A stretch of 22,283 nt of DNA from an uncultured Clostridia bacterium (GCA_947624455.1 CANQKL010000009.1:1-22283); one strand, 5' to 3'. Counted from the first letter of the stretch, positions 8,199 to 16,231 are shown. Translations and numbers: made by a program. The notes: generated by a model from the letters alone, not told the origin.

Positions 8199-9017
8199 AT
8201 GATAAGAAGGAAAATCAGGATAATTTCAGCCGCGACGGCTATCCTCGTGTTCCTTTGCTCCTGTCAGAGCCGGACGGAAAAGGAGTTTTTTGAGAATAAG
8301 GCCAGGGCCGAGAGCAAGAGCGGCATAGTCTACCGAACCACATACTTTGCGGCTCACGAGGAGGAGGACAGACAGGCAGGCTTTCCCTACGCAAAAGCCG
8401 TGGACGGCAAGCTCTGCTTTGTCTACCTGGACAGCGAAGGCAAGGAGGTACAGCTTACTCCCGCCACCCTGACCGACGCCCGCTTGAGTTATGAGGCCGC
8501 CGAGAACATATTCCTGGCCCCCGCCACTCTTGACGGGGAAAAATGGGGCTATGTGATACTGGACGAAAACGCCCCTGACACGGAAAATATGAACTGGAAC
8601 ACTGACCGGAGCTTCGACAATGCCGAAGCCTATAACGAGGGCTTTGCCGCGGCGTCTTTGAACGGGAAGTACGGAGTAATCGACCTGAACGGCGAATTTC
8701 TTATCCAGCCCCAGTACGACGCCATTAAATACTGCTGTTTCGGGGTTATGCCAGCCCTTGAAAACGGAGAATGGTACTATATCAACGTTTCAGGCGAAAA
8801 GGTTTTCGGCCCCTTTGAGGACGCCGAGAGCTACGCCTACGGCTATGCCGCCGTCAAAAAGGACGGCAAGTGGGGCTTTATAGACAAGAACGGCTACGAC
8901 GCCACCACCTTCGTATACGACGAGGCGTACAGCGTGGAGGATGACGAGGAAACCGGCTCTCTCAGCGCCTGGGTTCGCACCGGCGACAAATGGGAGCAGG
9001 TGGAGATAGCCCAGTAG
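8199..9017 (+). CDS. WG-repeat lipoprotein
   Basis: A 272-residue predicted lipoprotein. The N-terminus is basic (MIRRKIR) followed by a hydrophobic stretch and a lipobox LCSC with the lipidated cysteine at 22, so it should be anchored to the outer face of the membrane. Three WG-type repeats follow at about 144-176 (GKYGVIDLNGEF), 180-211 (GEWYYINVSGEK) and 213-245 (GKWGFIDKNGYD), with a degenerate one near 113-123. Each repeat has the pattern of a gly-lys-trp/tyr-gly, ile-asp and gly, which is thought to form a beta-propeller-like or stacked beta fold; the function of the family is unknown. GGAGG lies 10 nt before the ATG. It is transcribed alone and ends at strong hairpins. The binding partner cannot be inferred. 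Confidence 0.85.
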   Translation: MIRRKIRIISAATAILVFLCSCQSRTEKEFFENKARAESKSGIVYRTTYFAAHEEEDRQAGFPYAKAVDGKLCFVYLDSEGKEVQLTPATLTDARLSYEAAENIFLAPATLDGEKWGYVILDENAPDTENMNWNTDRSFDNAEAYNEGFAAASLNGKYGVIDLNGEFLIQPQYDAIKYCCFGVMPALENGEWYYINVSGEKVFGPFEDAESYAYGYAAVKKDGKWGFIDKNGYDATTFVYDEAYSVEDDEETGSLSAWVRTGDKWEQVEIAQ

Positions 9018-9050
9018 ATTGACATTTAGCGCTTTTGGTACAGCGTTTAT

Positions 9051-9086
9051 GAAAAATCATTTTCACCGTGATAAAAATGATTTTTC
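9051..9086 (+). terminator. AT-rich hairpin after the WG-repeat gene
   Basis: GAAAAATCATTTT (9051-9063) and AAAATGATTTTTC (9074-9086) are 13-bp perfect arms with a 10-nt loop, 33 nt after the stop. The stem ends in U-rich sequence, so it could act as a weak first terminator in either direction. Confidence 0.5.
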
Positions 9087-9096
9087 TGTCCCAAGT

Positions 9097-9136
9097 ATAA
9101 AATCTCGGGACGCGTACCCGAGATTTTATGTTTTTT
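9097..9136 (+). terminator. Rho-independent terminator of the WG-repeat gene
   Basis: ATAAAATCTCGGG (9097-9109) pairs perfectly with CCCGAGATTTTAT (9117-9129) around ACGCGTA, and TTTTTT follows at 9131-9136. This is a classic plus-strand intrinsic terminator. Confidence 0.8.
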
Positions 9137-9192
9137 ATCGCAATGGAGTTTCCTTTCGAGCTTTTTCCATAGTGAATATGTCAGTAGCTTAA

Positions 9193-9213
9193 GGGCGCGG
9201 AAAATCCGCGCCC
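9193..9213 (-). terminator. GC-rich hairpin after the phosphohexomutase gene
   Basis: GGGCGCGG and CCGCGCCC pair over 8 bp with loop AAAAT, 16 nt past the stop of the minus-strand mutase gene. The minus strand lacks a good U-run. The plus strand has CCCTTATTTTT after it, so it might also back up the plus-strand terminator. Confidence 0.45.
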
Positions 9214-9228
9214 CCCTTATTTTTCCAG

Positions 9229-10965
9229 TTATTCAGCTCCCGCCATTTCCACAACGGCGGTCATGATCTCCTCCAGACGGGCCTGAGCCGTCGCCTTATC
9301 CGGATCGCTGTAGCCGAAATAGAATTTTATCTTCGGCTCGGTGCCGCTGGGACGGACAGCTACCCAGCCGCCGCGTTCCTCATTGCCAAGCTCATAGTAA
9401 ACCATGTTGTTAAGGGGCTGATTTGTCTTTCCCTCGGAGCCGTCCGCATACTTTATGACCCCGGTGCTGTAATCCCTGACAGCGTTGACCTTTACTCCGG
9501 CAAAGTTGTCGGGAGCCTGCGTGCGGAGCCGTTCTATCATAGAGGCTATACGGGACGGACCCTCGATGCCGTAGTAGTAGAAGTTCTTTACTCCCTCTCG
9601 GAAGGTTCCGTACTTGGCGTAAAGGGCCTGCATCGCCTCGTAAAGCGTCATTCCCTTTTCCTTGAAATGGGCGGCCATTTCGGTAATGAGCATTGAGGCC
9701 ACTACCGCGTCCTTGTCGCGCACATAGGTGCCGCTGAGATAACCGTAGCTTTCCTCAAAGCCAAAAACATAGTTCTTTTCACCGGTCTGTTCAAAGGACT
9801 TTATCTTTTCGCCGATGAACTTAAAGCCTGTCAGCACCTCCATAAGCTCCACATCATAGGCCTTTGCCACGGGGCGGAGCATTTCGGTGGTCACGACCGT
9901 CTTGATGAGGACGGGATTTTCGGGCATAAGTCCCATTTTCCGCCGCATACTGAGGATATATTCGCTCAGAAGCACGCCGGTCTGGTTGCCGGTCAGGGTG
10001 ACATAGTTTCCCTCTATATCCCTTACAACTATACCTACCCGGTCAGAGTCCGGGTCAGTGCCGATTATCAAATCAGAACCGTTCTCCTTAGCCAGCTCAA
10101 TAGCCCGGGTAAAGACCTCGCGGTTTTCAGGGTTGGGAGTCTCAACCGTGGGGAAGTCGCCGTCCGGCTCCTCCTGCTCCTTTACCACGATAACGTTTTT
10201 CATGCCGCAGCGTTCCAGTATCCGGCGAACCAGCTTATTGCCGCTGCCGTGGATGGGAGTGTAGACTATGCTGAAATCGTCGGCCACGCGGGAGATAACC
10301 TCCCTGTCGATGGACTGCTCATAGACCTTGTCAAGGTACGGAGCGTCCACGTCCTCGCCTATGTAGGTCAAAAGCCCCTGCTTTTCAGCCTCGGCGGCGT
10401 CCATGAGCTTCACTCCGTCAAAAATATCAATGCTCTTTATTGCCTCGGCCACAACGTTAGCGGCATCTGGGGGCAGCTGTCCGCCGTCCTCGCCGTACAC
10501 CTTGTAGCCGTTATACTCCTTGGGGTTGTGGCTGGCGGTAATCACTATTCCGGACACGCAGCCCAGATGCCTTACGGCAAAGCTCAGCTCCGGAGTGGGA
10601 CGAAGGGCGTCAAAAAGATAGGTCTTAATGCCGTTGGCGCAAAGAACCCTCGCGCTTTCAAGGGCAAACTCGGCGCTGAAATTGCGGCTGTCATAGGCAA
10701 TAGCCACTCCCCTGTCCCCGCCGCCTATATCGGCGATCCACTTTGCCAGGCCCTGAGTGGCCTGACGGACAGTATATATGTTCATCCTTCCGCAGCCCGC
10801 GCCCATCTGATCTCTGAGGCCGGCGGTGCCGAAGGACAGCTCTCTGGCAAAACGGGAACGGATGGCATTGTCATCGTTCTTTATTTCCTCCAGCTCCCGC
10901 CTCAAAGCCTTATCCAGCCCCTCAAAGGCAAGCCACCTATTATATCTATCCATGTATTCAGACAT
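9229..10965 (-). CDS. Phosphoglucomutase/phosphomannomutase (alpha-D-phosphohexomutase)
   Basis: This enzyme interconverts hexose-1- and hexose-6-phosphates, feeding nucleotide-sugar and envelope synthesis. The 578-residue length matches the PgcA-like Firmicutes group. Domain 1 has the phosphoserine loop TASHNP at 143-148 (phosphorylated S145). Domain 2 has the Mg-binding loop DPDSDR at 304-309. Domain 3 has the sugar-recognition loop GFEESYGY at 402-409. Domain 4 has the phosphate-binding RPSGTEPK at 538-545. All catalytic parts are present. AGGAGG lies 9 nt before the ATG. The stop of tyrA is only 13 nt upstream, so the two are probably cotranscribed even though their pathways differ. Whether glucose or mannose is preferred cannot be told from sequence. 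Confidence 0.94.
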   Translation of the reverse strand: MSEYMDRYNRWLAFEGLDKALRRELEEIKNDDNAIRSRFARELSFGTAGLRDQMGAGCGRMNIYTVRQATQGLAKWIADIGGGDRGVAIAYDSRNFSAEFALESARVLCANGIKTYLFDALRPTPELSFAVRHLGCVSGIVITASHNPKEYNGYKVYGEDGGQLPPDAANVVAEAIKSIDIFDGVKLMDAAEAEKQGLLTYIGEDVDAPYLDKVYEQSIDREVISRVADDFSIVYTPIHGSGNKLVRRILERCGMKNVIVVKEQEEPDGDFPTVETPNPENREVFTRAIELAKENGSDLIIGTDPDSDRVGIVVRDIEGNYVTLTGNQTGVLLSEYILSMRRKMGLMPENPVLIKTVVTTEMLRPVAKAYDVELMEVLTGFKFIGEKIKSFEQTGEKNYVFGFEESYGYLSGTYVRDKDAVVASMLITEMAAHFKEKGMTLYEAMQALYAKYGTFREGVKNFYYYGIEGPSRIASMIERLRTQAPDNFAGVKVNAVRDYSTGVIKYADGSEGKTNQPLNNMVYYELGNEERGGWVAVRPSGTEPKIKFYFGYSDPDKATAQARLEEIMTAVVEMAGAE

Positions 10966-10978
10966 TAGCTGATACCTC

Positions 10979-11821
10979 CTAATTGTTCAAGAATCTGCGC
11001 TTGGCAGCGGTTGCGCCGCGCATTATGGTCTTTAAAGCGTCGATATCCCCTTTGAGAGACGCATCCTTTATCCTTTGAAGGCTGCCGCACATCTCGTCGA
11101 TAAGCTTGGACAAAGGCTCCCTGTTCAACGTGAAAAGCTCGCTCCACAGCTCCTCATTGAGGATGGCTACCCGGGTACAGTCTCTCAGGCTCCCCGCGCT
11201 GTACATGGCGCTTTTCTCAATATGCTCGTTGTCGCACAGGGCGACGGCAACGGCGTGCATGAGCTGCGAGGTATAGGCGATCATCTCGTCGTGATCCTCC
11301 GGCGAGGTGTTGATTATATTCGCCGCGCCGATATGGCGGGCAAATTCTTCCATTATCTCCACCCCGGGCCGCCTGGTTTTGGGCGTAGAGGCAATTATGA
11401 AGTTACAGCGGCGGAACAGATCCTCCGTAGAATTCGCATAGCCGCTTAGCTCCCGGCCAGCCATGGGGTGGCAGCCCACAAAGTACAGATCTCCTCGAAG
11501 ATCGGCCTCGACAGGGTAGACCACCGGGCATTTGACGCCGCAGACGTCGGCTATTACCGCGCCGCTTTTCATATATTTCTGGTTTTCCAGAATAAAATCC
11601 ACCGTGGCCTGAGCGTATAGGGCCACAATCAGCAGATCGGTCTTTGCGATTATTTCTGGGATGTTCACAGATGTGTTTACTATAACAGCGTCCTCCGCCG
11701 CCTTAGCCACAACCGAGGAGTCGCTGTCAATGCCATAAACCCGGCAGCCGTGAAAGCCCTTCGCGGCCTTGGCCATGGAACCGCCAATAAGACCTAATCC
11801 AGCCACTGTCACGGTATACAT
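10979..11821 (-). CDS. tyrA: Prephenate dehydrogenase
   Basis: This enzyme carries out the NAD(P)-dependent oxidative decarboxylation of prephenate to 4-hydroxyphenylpyruvate in tyrosine synthesis. The 280-residue single-domain form has a Rossmann GLGLIGGS motif at about 8-15, an acidic residue ending beta-2 in YGIDSD, VADVCGVK in the middle and the catalytic-site GCHPMAGRE, whose histidine matches the family. Helical dimerisation residues follow (LMHAVAVALCD). It lacks a chorismate mutase or ACT domain, so feedback control would have to act elsewhere. The ribosome site is a G-rich GGGGGTG about 8 nt before the ATG. It is followed directly by the phosphohexomutase gene. No other aromatic genes are in the window. 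Confidence 0.93.
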   Translation of the reverse strand: MYTVTVAGLGLIGGSMAKAAKGFHGCRVYGIDSDSSVVAKAAEDAVIVNTSVNIPEIIAKTDLLIVALYAQATVDFILENQKYMKSGAVIADVCGVKCPVVYPVEADLRGDLYFVGCHPMAGRELSGYANSTEDLFRRCNFIIASTPKTRRPGVEIMEEFARHIGAANIINTSPEDHDEMIAYTSQLMHAVAVALCDNEHIEKSAMYSAGSLRDCTRVAILNEELWSELFTLNREPLSKLIDEMCGSLQRIKDASLKGDIDALKTIMRGATAAKRRFLNN

Positions 11822-11860
11822 CCAAACACCCCCAATAAATCATTAAATAATATCACAAGT

Positions 11861-12003
11861 GTAATAAAGCCTTGGCTTTTATTATACAATAAATTGAAAA
11901 ATTTATTGTATAATTGCGCATCGCCGTTTTCGAGCCATCGGCGAGAAAAATTTCGGCGGCGCATAGTATCAAAGGTATAATAAAACCCTGGTTTTATTAT
12001 ACC
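11861..12003. repeat. Cluster of palindromes between tyrA and vanZ
   Basis: Four structures lie in 143 nt. The first is an imperfect palindrome, 11861-11887. The second is a perfect 15-bp stem with loop GAAA, 11881-11914. The third is a nested GC-rich fold, with TGCGC at 11915-11919 pairing with GCGCA at 11959-11963 and TCGCCG pairing with CGGCGA inside it. The fourth is a perfect 14-bp palindrome, GGTATAATAAAACC with loop CT, 11974-12003. The first and last are variants of one another and share TTTTATTATAC in the same orientation, so the block looks like a bounded element. The last palindrome may also end the vanZ transcript. Confidence 0.65.
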
Positions 12004-12044
12004 ACAAAAAGCCTACATTTTTATAGTTAAATCTTGCACAAACT

Positions 12045-12533
12045 TTACATAGTGCTTCCATATAGTTTACGCAGTTTTTGCCAAATAAAGGCGAATATCA
12101 TCGCAACTAACGCGCCGACCAGCGCGCCCGCGGTGTCGATGCACACATCCAGTATGCCGCATGAACGGCCAGGCACAAAATATTGGTGCAGCTCGTCGCT
12201 GGCGGCGTAGGCCATAGCCGTTATCACCGTAACCACAATAGCCCGCTGACGGCTGTATTGACGGGCCAGGTGCATGAGCCAGAAGCCAAAGAAGGCGTAA
12301 ATACAGAAATGCGCGCATTTTCGAACCACATACATGACTGACTCAACCAGCTCCGTCTGAGCCGCGGCGGTCATATTTCTAAATGCCGGGAACAGGCCGA
12401 ACAAGGCGCGCACAAAGCCGCCGCTGGTGTCATTTGAAGCGGTGGCATCCTGGGCGGAAAAGAAAAATATCAGAGCCGCCGAAAAAATGACCATAATCCA
12501 AAGTATGATTTTAAGTACCTTTTGTTTCGTCAT
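12045..12533 (-). CDS. VanZ-family membrane protein
   Basis: A 162-residue protein with a VanZ-like domain: an N-terminal membrane helix ending in FFFSAQD, then the conserved RKCAHFCIYAFFGF helix, a basic loop and a DELHQYFVPGRSCGILDVCID segment followed by a glycine/alanine-rich last helix. About four membrane spans are predicted by eye. VanZ gives teicoplanin resistance in enterococcal operons, but most homologues are chromosomal envelope proteins of unknown role, so no resistance call is made. The ATG at 12533 shares one base with the TGA of the upstream SGNH gene; a GTG at 12536 directly before it is an alternative start. Either way the two genes are probably translationally coupled. Confidence 0.85.
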   Translation of the reverse strand: MTKQKVLKIILWIMVIFSAALIFFFSAQDATASNDTSGGFVRALFGLFPAFRNMTAAAQTELVESVMYVVRKCAHFCIYAFFGFWLMHLARQYSRQRAIVVTVITAMAYAASDELHQYFVPGRSCGILDVCIDTAGALVGALVAMIFAFIWQKLRKLYGSTM

Positions 12534-13594
12534 CACAATTCGCCTTTCATGAGGAGCTTGGTAAGAACATCGGCAACGGCCCTGCCCCCAAGTCCGTTGG
12601 GGTGAGAGTCGTCGGACGAACTCATAAATTCGGGCCGCACCCTGCCATCCGCCTCCTCCAGTATGGAGGCGATATCAAAGACCTTTGGGGAGATCTCCCC
12701 CGCCAGCACGGCTCGGTTCACTATCCGGCGCTGTTCCTCACGCCGCTTGTCCATATTAAAGGGAGGGACGGTACATTGAATTATATCGACCGCCGGATTG
12801 TTTTCCCGCAGCAAACGCGCGACGGTTTTGAGATCACCTATTATTTCTTCCCCCGTGCGGTCAGCGGAGTTAATATCGTTTACGCCGAAACAGATAATGA
12901 CCTTGTCGCCAGCCTTGGCTAAATCAAGGAAAATGCCGTTCGCCGCCGCGTCGTAGGCCCTTGACCAGCCCATGCCCAGATTTATAACGCTGGTGGTCGG
13001 GGGCAGAGCCAGAGCCGTCCGGTGAGTCCAAGCCTCATACTTGTCAGTGGCGGTCCTTGCGCCCTGGGTTATGCTGTCCCCGAAAAAAACAATGGTCTGG
13101 TCGTGATACGCGTCGCAGCTGACAAGGTTAGGGCGCAGCACGTTCAGCGTTCGCAGGCCGTCGCGGTATCCTGACGACGCGCTCTCGTCAGTGGATGGCA
13201 GCTCCAGATCCTCTTCTGCGCGAATCCTCAGCCGTACCGACAGCCACGCATCCTGGGGAATATTTATTTTCACAGTATCCGACTCAAAGCCCGTGTCCGC
13301 CTCGACCGAGGCCTGTCCGCCAAAGGTGAGCGACTGCTCCGCATCCGGCGCGGGCCCTACCTTCGCTCCGAAGCCCAAAGCCCCCGCCAAGATGGTGAAC
13401 CTACCGCCTGGCTTTTCCCGTACAGAACAGCCGGTGGAGTATATTTTATTAAAATATTTTATCGCGACGCTCAGCTTTCCCCGCAGTCTCGGCCTGTACC
13501 AGCTGAGGAAATCTGCCTCCTCCCCCTTTTTCATAGGGATGAAGTTGTTGTTGCCCGTTCCGGACACAATGAGAGAATATGTAGAGCCGCACAT
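12533..13594 (-). CDS. SGNH/GDSL hydrolase with N-terminal beta domain
   Basis: A 353-residue predicted esterase. The C-terminal SGNH domain has block I FFGDSITQG (nucleophile serine), a block II glycine in INLGMGWS, block III GVNDIN (oxyanion Asn) and block V DDSHPNG (catalytic Asp and His). The first 160 or so residues are beta-rich and resemble the jelly-roll domain found before SGNH in carbohydrate esterases such as acetyl-xylan or glycan deacetylases. No signal peptide is seen, so it may be cytoplasmic. I chose the ATG at 13594, which has AGGAGG 8 nt upstream; an in-frame GTG at 13666 would add 24 arginine-rich residues without a ribosome site. It overlaps vanZ downstream. The substrate is unknown, with O-acetylated sugars a guess from the family. 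Confidence 0.85.
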   Translation of the reverse strand: MCGSTYSLIVSGTGNNNFIPMKKGEEADFLSWYRPRLRGKLSVAIKYFNKIYSTGCSVREKPGGRFTILAGALGFGAKVGPAPDAEQSLTFGGQASVEADTGFESDTVKINIPQDAWLSVRLRIRAEEDLELPSTDESASSGYRDGLRTLNVLRPNLVSCDAYHDQTIVFFGDSITQGARTATDKYEAWTHRTALALPPTTSVINLGMGWSRAYDAAANGIFLDLAKAGDKVIICFGVNDINSADRTGEEIIGDLKTVARLLRENNPAVDIIQCTVPPFNMDKRREEQRRIVNRAVLAGEISPKVFDIASILEEADGRVRPEFMSSSDDSHPNGLGGRAVADVLTKLLMKGEL

Positions 13595-13714
13595 AGGCGC
13601 CGCCTCCTTTAAAAATGAGGAATGGACGCGCCGAGCAGCCTGCCTGCGGCCACAGCTCTCCTCCACGGGAAATATCCCCCGCAGCTCTCTTATTCCTCAA
13701 TTCCTTCCTCAATT

Positions 13715-13748
13715 CCCAAAAAGGGGCCCCTCAGGGCTCCTTTTTGGG
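13715..13748 (-). terminator. Intrinsic terminator of tRNA-Leu
   Basis: Directly after the tRNA on the minus strand, a long stem CCCAAAAAGG...CCTTTTTGGG contains GGAGCCC/GGGGCCCC around a short loop and runs into T5. One G-rich mismatch is present. It is strong enough to separate the tRNA from the SGNH gene. Confidence 0.7.
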
Positions 13749-13751
13749 CTG

Positions 13752-13839
13752 TGGTGCTCGGGACCGGGATCGAACCGGTACGGCTTTATGGGCCGGGGGA
13801 TTTTAAGTCCCCTGCGTCTACCTGTTCCGCCACTCGAGC
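13752..13839 (-). tRNA. tRNA-Leu (anticodon TAA)
   Basis: The 88-nt minus-strand gene folds as a class II tRNA with encoded CCA. The acceptor is GCTCGAG/CCCGAGC with one A-C mismatch at pair 6-67. The D-stem is GCG/CGC, and the anticodon stem GGGGA/TCCCC carries loop CTTAAAA (anticodon at 13805-13803). A long variable arm CGGC/GCCG and a T-stem ACCGG/CCGGT with TTCGATC follow. Type II form and anticodon make it leucine, reading UUA/UUG. It has its own promoter and terminator. Confidence 0.95.
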
Positions 13840-13860
13840 GTTATTTATGCTCCGTTTTTT

Positions 13861-13889
13861 ATTATAATAAAAAAACCGCGCTTTGTCAA
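13861..13889 (-). promoter_or_regulatory. Consensus promoter of tRNA-Leu
   Basis: On the minus strand a perfect TTGACA (13889-13884), 17 nt and a perfect TATAAT (13866-13861) lie 21 nt before the tRNA 5' end, as expected for a strong stable-RNA promoter. Confidence 0.9.
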
Positions 13890-13911
13890 TACCCGAAAGG
13901 AAAATTTACCG

Positions 13912-13940
13912 GTATATTTTGTGAACGGGCCTAATATACT
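13912..13940 (+). promoter_or_regulatory. Sigma-E-like promoter of spoIVA
   Basis: GTATATTT (13912-13919) and AATATACT (13933-13940) are 13 nt apart, the spacing used by mother-cell sigma-E. They match most positions of the Bacillus sigma-E consensus (-35 KMATATTW, -10 CATACANT). This fits the known sigma-E control of spoIVA in Bacillus. Confidence 0.55.
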
Positions 13941-13983
13941 TAGACAGAAACGGAAAATTATTCGCGAAGGAGGGTGAAGCCAT

Positions 13984-15465
13984 ATGGCTTCTGTAAACAG
14001 CATTTACGCCGACATTGCCGAACGCACCGGCGGCGACATCTATATCGGCGTGGTAGGTCCCGTGCGCACGGGCAAGTCAACCTTTATCAAAAAGTTCATG
14101 GACACGATCGTTATCCCCAACATCGGCGACCAGTACCGTCGGACGCGGACTCAGGACGAACTGCCCCAGAGTGCGGCCGGCCGTACAATCATGACCACCG
14201 AGCCTAAATTCATTCCCAACGAGGCCGTCAGCATTGCCATCGACGAAAAAACGGAGTTCAGAGTGAGGCTCATCGACTGTGTGGGTTACATAGTGGATTC
14301 CGCCCGCGGCCACGCCGACGAGGACGGGCCTCGGATGGTCAGCACCCCATGGTTCGAGGAGGACATAGAATTTGACAAGGCCGCCGAGATCGGCACTCGC
14401 AAGGTGATCTGCGACCACAGCACCATCGGCATAGTTATGACCACCGACGGCACCATCTGCGACATTCCCCGGGAGGACTATATCCCCGCCGAGGAGCGCG
14501 TAATAAAAGAGCTGAAGGAAAGCGACAAGCCATTCATCATCGTCCTCAATTCCGCCCAGCCCGCCGCCGCCCAAACCGAAAAGCTCCGCTGTCAGCTTGA
14601 GGAAAAGTACGCCACTCCGGTAGTGGCGCTGTCCTGTCTGGATCTGAGCGCCAACGATATCGAGGAAATGATAAGGACCGTACTCTATGAATTTCCCCTC
14701 TGCGAACTGAGCATAGACCTGCCAAAGTGGATCGACGCCCTGCCCATGGATCATTACCTGAAAAAGTCCGTATTTTCCGCCGTTCGTGAGGGTTTGCTCC
14801 CGCTTTACAAGATCAGTCAGATAAAAGAGGCGGTAAAGGGGCTTTCCTCCAACGAATATATAAAGACAGCGGCGGTCGAACGCATAAATCCCGACAAGGG
14901 TACCGCCAAAATAAGCGTGACTGCCGAGGACGGCCTGTTCTACCGGGTCATCAGCGAGACTACCGGCATTGAACTCAGGGACGACGAAGCGCTCATCGAC
15001 TTTATCACTCAAATGGCCAAGGTTCAGAAAAAGTACAGCAAGCTGGAATACGCCCTCCATCAGGTGGAACAGACGGGTTACGGCATAGTTTTCCCTTCCA
15101 TCGAGGAACTCACCCTCAAGGAGCCGGAAATAATGAAGCAGGGCGGCCGATTTGGCGTGCGTCTGCGGGCCAGCGCTCCCAGCATTCACCTGATAAAGGC
15201 CCAGATAGAGACTGAGATAAACCCCATCGTCGGCAGCGAAAAGCAGAGCGAGGATCTGATAAATTATCTTATGTCAGAGTTTGAAAGCGACCCCATTAAG
15301 ATCTGGGGCAGCAACATCTTCGGAAAATCGCTGCATGAACTGGTCAACGAAGGTCTGAACACCAAGCTCAACAAAATGCCCGCCGACGCCAGGGCCAAGC
15401 TTCAGGAAACTCTTGAGAAGATCATCAACGAAGGCTCCGGCGGCCTTATCTGCATAATATTATGA
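13984..15465 (+). CDS. spoIVA: Stage IV sporulation protein A (spore coat ATPase)
   Basis: SpoIVA is a mother-cell ATPase that polymerises on the forespore surface as the basement layer of the spore coat. At 493 residues it is almost exactly the length of the Bacillus subtilis protein (492). A Walker A motif GPVRTGKST lies at 25-33 (K31), followed by a QDELPQS segment, IDCVGYIVDSARG as the Walker B/sensor region and DHSTIGIVMTTDGT. The middle region and the C-terminal domain ending in GLICIIL are typical; the hydrophobic C-terminus is the part that meets SpoVM in Bacillus. AAGGAGGG lies about 9 nt before the ATG. It stands alone, divergent from tRNA-Leu, and ends at a strong terminator. This is direct evidence that the host is an endospore former or recently descended from one. 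Confidence 0.97.
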   Translation: MASVNSIYADIAERTGGDIYIGVVGPVRTGKSTFIKKFMDTIVIPNIGDQYRRTRTQDELPQSAAGRTIMTTEPKFIPNEAVSIAIDEKTEFRVRLIDCVGYIVDSARGHADEDGPRMVSTPWFEEDIEFDKAAEIGTRKVICDHSTIGIVMTTDGTICDIPREDYIPAEERVIKELKESDKPFIIVLNSAQPAAAQTEKLRCQLEEKYATPVVALSCLDLSANDIEEMIRTVLYEFPLCELSIDLPKWIDALPMDHYLKKSVFSAVREGLLPLYKISQIKEAVKGLSSNEYIKTAAVERINPDKGTAKISVTAEDGLFYRVISETTGIELRDDEALIDFITQMAKVQKKYSKLEYALHQVEQTGYGIVFPSIEELTLKEPEIMKQGGRFGVRLRASAPSIHLIKAQIETEINPIVGSEKQSEDLINYLMSEFESDPIKIWGSNIFGKSLHELVNEGLNTKLNKMPADARAKLQETLEKIINEGSGGLICIIL

Positions 15466-15487
15466 TATCGCAAATTTGAGTTGTGCT

Positions 15488-15515
15488 ATAAAAGCCCCCG
15501 TGCGGGGGCTTTTAT
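15488..15515. terminator. Bidirectional terminator between spoIVA and HAD gene
   Basis: ATAAAAGCCCCCG pairs perfectly with CGGGGGCTTTTAT around a TG loop, with A-run and T-run on either side. It serves spoIVA on the plus strand and the convergent HAD gene on the minus strand. Confidence 0.85.
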
Positions 15516-15581
15516 ACTGTCTTTTGTATGACGCGGACTTTACTCTCACGTCCCAGACCCCATCGAACTGCGCCGAACTTT

Positions 15582-16211
15582 TTAAATCAGTTTTTTCAGC
15601 TCGCTGAAGGAGTTGATTTTTATCTCACACCCGTTTACCTGACCAAAACCGTAGGCCGCATACACAAAGGGTACTCCCGCCTGACGGCAAGCGTCGGCGT
15701 CCCCTTGGGTGTCGCCCACATAGATCGGGGAATCCATTCGGTGTTTTTCCACCAGCAGACGAAGGGTGTCGCCCTTGGGGAGCAGGGTATCGCCGTAACA
15801 CATAAAATCCCTAATATATGGTTCAAGGCCGCTGTTTTCCAGAAAGGCCTCTATATAGCCATTTTGGCAGTTGCTCACGATGTACAGGCCCTTTTCCGCT
15901 GACAACTCCTTTATCGTGTCCTCCACCCCGTCAAAGAGAGGCACCTTTTCATTTTTTAGAAAGATATCCTCGTATTCGCAGCACTTCAAGGCCAAAGTCT
16001 CCCTCTCCCCCTCGCTCAGCTCAGGGAACAGGGCGGCAAATATAACGTTCATAGGCTTGCCAAAAAGGGTTTTGAGCAGCTCCGGCGTAAGACGCGGCTC
16101 AATGCTGGAATTTTCCCTTATGGCGGCGTTCCAGGCCCGGGCGCAGATATCCGTCGTGTCCCAGAGCGTGCCGTCCACGTCCAGGATTATCTCGTTTATG
16201 ATCCTATCCAT
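15582..16211 (-). CDS. HAD-family phosphatase (phosphoglycolate phosphatase-like)
   Basis: A 209-residue HAD hydrolase with a helical cap. Motif I is DVDGTLWDT (residues 11-19, nucleophile D11), motif II is the SN pair in YIVSNCQNGY, the motif III lysine is in LLPKGD, and motif IV is VGDTQGDADAC. The form is closest to Gph/PgmB-like phosphatases, which act on small sugar or organic phosphates; the substrate is not readable. The motif I tryptophan after the leucine is seen in a subset of clostridial homologues. GGGAG lies 9 nt before the ATG and a consensus promoter is just upstream, so it is a single-gene unit. It belongs by composition to the GC-rich backbone, not to the neighbouring glycan operon. 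Confidence 0.88.
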   Translation of the reverse strand: MDRIINEIILDVDGTLWDTTDICARAWNAAIRENSSIEPRLTPELLKTLFGKPMNVIFAALFPELSEGERETLALKCCEYEDIFLKNEKVPLFDGVEDTIKELSAEKGLYIVSNCQNGYIEAFLENSGLEPYIRDFMCYGDTLLPKGDTLRLLVEKHRMDSPIYVGDTQGDADACRQAGVPFVYAAYGFGQVNGCEIKINSFSELKKLI

Positions 16212-16231
16212 TCAATACATCTCCCGCATAT

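Noticed and set aside
12045..12533. VanZ as a glycopeptide resistance gene
   Set aside because: No vanHAX, vanRS or other resistance gene is nearby and most VanZ-family proteins are chromosomal with unknown roles.
14077..15189. 370-codon minus-strand frame opposite spoIVA
   Set aside because: It is antisense to spoIVA, which is full length with Walker A and sigma-E promoter.
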